Positions 17,589-20,416 of a stretch of 20,416 bases of DNA are shown here, one piece after another (the first letter of the stretch is position 1; each line of letters starts with the position of its first letter). Where the stretch lies: assembly GCA_019648995.1 (NCBI GenBank), contig BLXT01000592.1, forward strand, positions 623,137-643,552, written 5' to 3'. The notes under the pieces were generated by a model. It saw only the letters and a list, made by a program, of their open reading frames with translations, was not told the origin of the DNA and did no database searches. Both the position numbers and the translations under genes were made by a program. Source of the stretch: Plakobranchus ocellatus. Taxonomy: Eukaryota; Mollusca; Gastropoda; Plakobranchidae.

Positions 17589-18905
17589 TTATCCGCAGTC
17601 CACTGTATATCCTGAGATGTGAAGTGTTATATCATTGTCCACATCAAACTCAATAGGTGACAGATGTAAAACTGTTTGGATTGTTACACATAATCTGGTA
17701 TAGATCTTGCAGCGACGTCTTGCGCTGTGACGGGGCAACGCTTGCGTGGCCGACCCGTGTTCACTTTTCATCAAATCAATGCAATGTAGAATTACATTTA
17801 TAATAAAACATTAAAGATCTATAGCCCACCGCTCTTCTAACAGTTACACATTCTCATGAGATTTTGCAGATGCTTAGAACACTATTCTCTCGTCAGAAGG
17901 GGCAGGACTAACTGTTCTTTACACCTTTTTCGCCTTCGGTTTTTACGCTTTCTCCCAACGCTCTTTCCATCTCTCTTTAGTTATACTTAGTTTGTAAGTT
18001 TGTGCGTTTGACAGTGATTATCAACTGTTCAATATTCTATAATTTAGCAAATCTTTGTATATATACCGGTACCTTAAAAATAACCATATACTTTTAGAAA
18101 TCTAGTGTGTTTTCATTTCTAAAGTTCTCCTAGATTAAGGAAAAAAGTGCACACAAATAAATAAAATAAAATGGAACAAAAATTATCCAATATAAAGAAA
18201 GAAAATTAAACATTTAAAATTGTTTCGATAGATCTGTAGGGATACACAATAGTCAGTTATAGAAATTTGTATTTGCAAAGTTTAAGAAAATCAATCATTT
18301 CTTTAAATAGGCATATACAACAGCAGAATGTTGAGCCTGCATTCTAGTCTTACTTCTGTGATAAATGTGTGTTTATTGTTTAATGGGATACTTCTTGCTA
18401 TGCCCGCCGATCAAAAAGGTGAGTTACCATTTTTGCTGAGTATTACGGGCCAGAAAATGTCGTGATCAGTCCGAATAAATTGGAAGTCACATTTTGAATA
18501 TTTTTAAACCATTGAAAGAGCCTGAAACTTTTTCCTCTTCTTCTTTTGAGCTTTGCCATGGAAACTGGATAGAGCTATGTTCATTTTAAACAAGATTCGT
18601 AACTTCTTTTCAAAACTTAAAATAATAATTAAAAAAAAACCAACTATTTTTTGCCTGGAAAGTGTTAAATGCAAAGTCTAAATAATTAAGAATGGCCTCA
18701 AGACAATAACTTACAGAGGCTGCTCAACTGTTTCACCTCCCGTTCATCAGGGTGTCATTATCATAATTAGCATTATTAAAGACTCACTTTGCATCTCAAT
18801 GCGATCAATAGGCCCTGCAGACTTCCATGCATCATATCTCAAAAGTGAGATGTTTTGAAATGTGTAGCAGGTTTTGTCAATCACATCAAACAAAATAAGC
18901 AATAT
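17589..18905 (-). CDS. Partial gene or remnant resembling a GM2-activator/ML-type lipid-binding protein
   Basis: Two minus-strand exons fit together. Exon 18905-18788 enters phase 0 after CTTTATTGCAG, reads ILLILFDVIDKTCYTFQNIS and on to AGPIDRIEMQ, and leaves phase 1 at CAAA/GTGAGT. Exon 17671-17589 enters phase 1 after ATCCAAACAG and reads LHLSPIEFDVDNDITLHISG then YTVDCG and a stop. The joined run P-x-I…L-x-L-S-P-I…D-I-T-L…S-G-x-T-V has the spacing of the first strands of GM2 activator (L-x-P-D-P-I…N-V-T-L…G-S-T-S-V). Those proteins are secreted or lysosomal and bind lipids. The rest of the domain (some 110 residues) is missing and the start lies upstream, so this is a truncated copy, a misjoined pair, or a different short protein. 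It overlaps the secreted-protein gene on the other strand. Confidence 0.35.
17672..18327. other. Mixed region with a small GC-rich island
   Basis: Bases 17700-17765 are unusually CpG-rich for this window. In one minus-strand frame they read TGRPRKRCPVTAQDVAARS, which vaguely resembles the AT-hook part of Tc1-type transposases. This is too short to assign. The rest up to 18327 is the 5' flank of the plus-strand gene. It includes a TATA-like GTATATATA at 18057-18065. Confidence 0.35.
18328..18418 (+). CDS. Secreted-protein exon with ATG and signal peptide
   Basis: ATG at 18328 opens MLSLHSSLTSVINVCLLFNG and ends at AAAAAG/GTGAGT, phase 1. Hydrophobic core length and small residues near the proposed cleavage site suit a signal peptide. 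Confidence 0.7.
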
Positions 18906-20317
18906 CTGCAATAAAGCATTTCTTTGTTTTAGAAAAACTTTCTAAACTTATTAAACAGGATTTTTGGTCACGATTATAACCATAGTTAAATCCTAATTGC
19001 TTTTAAATAACACATTTTAGTTAAGATAATTTTTAAAAATAGATTGTTTTGTATCCGAAGCAAGACTCTGCGAAGAGCGAAATAATTCTGTCATTTTTCA
19101 ACAGAGGGAGGAACCATTCGGGTTATAGATATGTCTGTAGACCAGAGATTATCGTCCACACCTGATTCAAAGGTGAGAAATTGCAAGTTGGCGTTGGCGT
19201 TTTCTATTAGATCTACATCGAAATATTTTCCTATCACTAATTTATTTGTGGCGAAACACTGATCAATCAATTTCTGTTCCTGTTGGTTTACATAGACCGA
19301 CTATGCATGTAGATTATATATTAAGTGTACCGGTAAATGCTTAAAGATTAACTAAGCTACTATTTGTAAAACTCAAATAAAGCATATAATGAGACGACCA
19401 AGATAATAAAATTGGTTTTCTGAAAGAAAAGAAATTCTGAGACTCAAGTCTGGATGCAGAGGGTGACTTTTCTTGAAAATTTTCGGCAAAAAGCAAAAAG
19501 CTAACCAACGTCAATTTTCTGAATATTATCTAAAGACAAGGGAGTCTTGGTTACTGATGGCTATCACAGATCTGGCACCTGAAGAGGAGAATCTTAAAAA
19601 AAAAAACAAAAAAAAACCTGCAGGTAAATTAATGTAGTATCTCCTTTCAGATGCCTCTTAATAGGTAAGTCTCTTTAAAGACGCGTCTAGTTGGTTAAAT
19701 CTCATTATAGACGCCCTAGTTAGATAATTCCTGTTACAGATGGCTCTTGGTGGATAAATCTACTTATAAACACATATTGTCAGATAGATCTCTTTCAAGA
19801 TGCCTCTTCTCTCAAAAAGCGCCTCTCCTTCCAGACTCCTTTTGGTAAATAAACGTTGTTACAAACGCCTCTTATTAGATGAATCTCTTTCCAGGCGTTT
19901 CTTCTTACACAAATCTCGTTACAGATGCCTCTTGGCAGATTGGCATATTTTTGGATATGCGCGTTATTGACGCATTCATTAAGAAATATTTTTTAACAGT
20001 CAGCAGGAATTGTATCCGAGGAGAGCCACAAAACCTGTGATTACCATAACAAAAGCTTACTATGCAGTACATACAAATTATCATATCAAATCCCTATTGT
20101 ATGTAGAAGGTGTTCAGCTATTAGGTGAACATTCTCGAAGCTTCCTTCTTGTTTCGTTGTTTCTCAGGGAACTATGAAAAATGCAGATGGCTATAGACTT
20201 TCAGACACCACTTTAGAGACAGAGATCGAAGGTACTGGGGATTCTGTACACAAATCTGCTTCGTATCTAGCCACAGAAGGAGGAGAGAATGCCCAACGTC
20301 CCAGTGAAGTGGACACT
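18328..20317 (+). CDS. Secreted protein precursor, 5' part of gene
   Basis: Three plus-strand exons, 18328-18418, 19105-19172 and 20168-20317, give the first 103 residues with phases 1, 0, 0 and GT-AG borders throughout; the gene continues beyond the window. Residues 1-27 form a signal peptide: hydrophobic core SVINVCLLFNGILLA with likely cleavage near AMPA/DQK. Residues 28-103 are polar, rich in Ser, Thr, Glu and Asp, with no Cys and no recognised domain, so probably a disordered propeptide or linker. It could be the start of a neuropeptide or other secreted precursor, a receptor ectodomain or a matrix protein; no family was recognised. An acceptor-like AAATAG at 18310 leaves open that ATG 18328 sits on a second exon. 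Confidence 0.65.
18788..18905 (-). CDS. Antisense exon inside intron 1 of the secreted-protein gene
   Basis: This exon has 39 codons plus one base and consensus acceptor and donor. Its hydrophobic beginning (ILLILF) could be the end of a signal peptide whose start is on an earlier exon. It is the better supported of the two exons. Confidence 0.5.
19105..19172 (+). CDS. Secreted-protein exon 2
   Basis: It follows TCATTTTTCAACAG, completes a Glu codon, reads GGTIRVIDMSVDQRLSST and ends PDSK at AAAG/GTGAGA, phase 0. Both splice sites are close to consensus. Confidence 0.65.
19638..19945. repeat. 30-bp degenerate minisatellite, about 10 units
   Basis: Units start at 19651, 19681, 19711, 19740, 19770, 19800 (35 bp), 19835, 19865, 19895 and 19925. 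The approximate form is ATGCCTCTT, a TAGATAAAT-like middle and TCTCTTTACAG. Most units end in a short pyrimidine stretch plus AG. The array lies in intron 2 of the secreted-protein gene, about 220 bp upstream of its acceptor. Confidence 0.9.
20168..20317 (+). CDS. Secreted-protein exon 3
   Basis: It follows TTGTTTCTCAG and is open for 50 codons (GTMKNADGYRLSDTTLETEI … PSEVDT), phase 0-0, with donor ACT/GTAAGA. A weaker internal donor after GATCGAAG (20241) could shorten it. Confidence 0.65.
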
Positions 20318-20402
20318 GTAAGACTTAAGTATAGTATTTTTAGCAACTACAGATTTAATGTTTGAAAATACTCGAATTGAATTCATTACTGCAAATGGCG
20401 GT

Positions 20403-20416
20403 GGTAGGGGGGGGGG
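20403..20416. repeat. Poly-G run at the window end
   Basis: GGTAGGGGGGGGGG closes the window. It may be a genuine homopolymer or a low-quality contig edge. Confidence 0.7.

Overview
The window looks like animal nuclear DNA, most likely from a mollusc and probably a gastropod. It is AT-rich, with short coding exons bounded by GT-AG splice signals, many simple repeats and minisatellites, and no operon structure. The lineage guess rests on the peptidase family at the left end (recalled as expanded in molluscs), on scattered TAGATCTAGA and AGGCCTACAT motifs, and on the ciliary gene. Most genes here have exons shorter than an ordinary ORF cutoff. They were assembled by eye from open frames, splice sites and matching intron phases.

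Left part (1-7.9 kb). The 3' end of a plus-strand gene (361-2013) encodes a trypsin-like (PA clan) serine peptidase domain with His, Asp and Ser all recognisable. About 5.9 kb without a clear gene follows. It holds a very regular 48-bp minisatellite (4654-5127) with a 96-bp higher-order period.

Centre (7.9-14.9 kb). A minus-strand gene with five coding exons (14850 down to 7892) encodes a 284-residue CFAP97D1/CFAP97D2-like ciliary protein. All phases match. The last exon adds a 126-residue Glu/Lys-rich tail. Its introns hold a tRNA-derived SINE, a 733-bp pogo/Tigger-like MITE with TA target duplications, an old 52-bp minisatellite, an exact 39-bp duplication and a 50-bp repeat.

Right part (15.2-20.4 kb). 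A small minus-strand gene (16406-15296) of unknown identity lies just upstream of the CFAP97D-like gene on the same strand. A plus-strand gene for a secreted protein starts at 18328 with a signal peptide and runs off the right edge. Inside its first intron, on the opposite strand, sits an exon of another gene. That exon joins in phase to a second exon near 17.6 kb, and together they resemble the start of a GM2-activator/ML-type domain. A 30-bp minisatellite whose units look like repeated 3' splice sites lies in the second intron of the secreted-protein gene.

The genes do not form an obvious common pathway. The only functional theme is the ciliary gene with a small gene of unknown function directly upstream. 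No prokaryotic features, rRNA, CRISPR array, retroelement or virus-like element was recognised.
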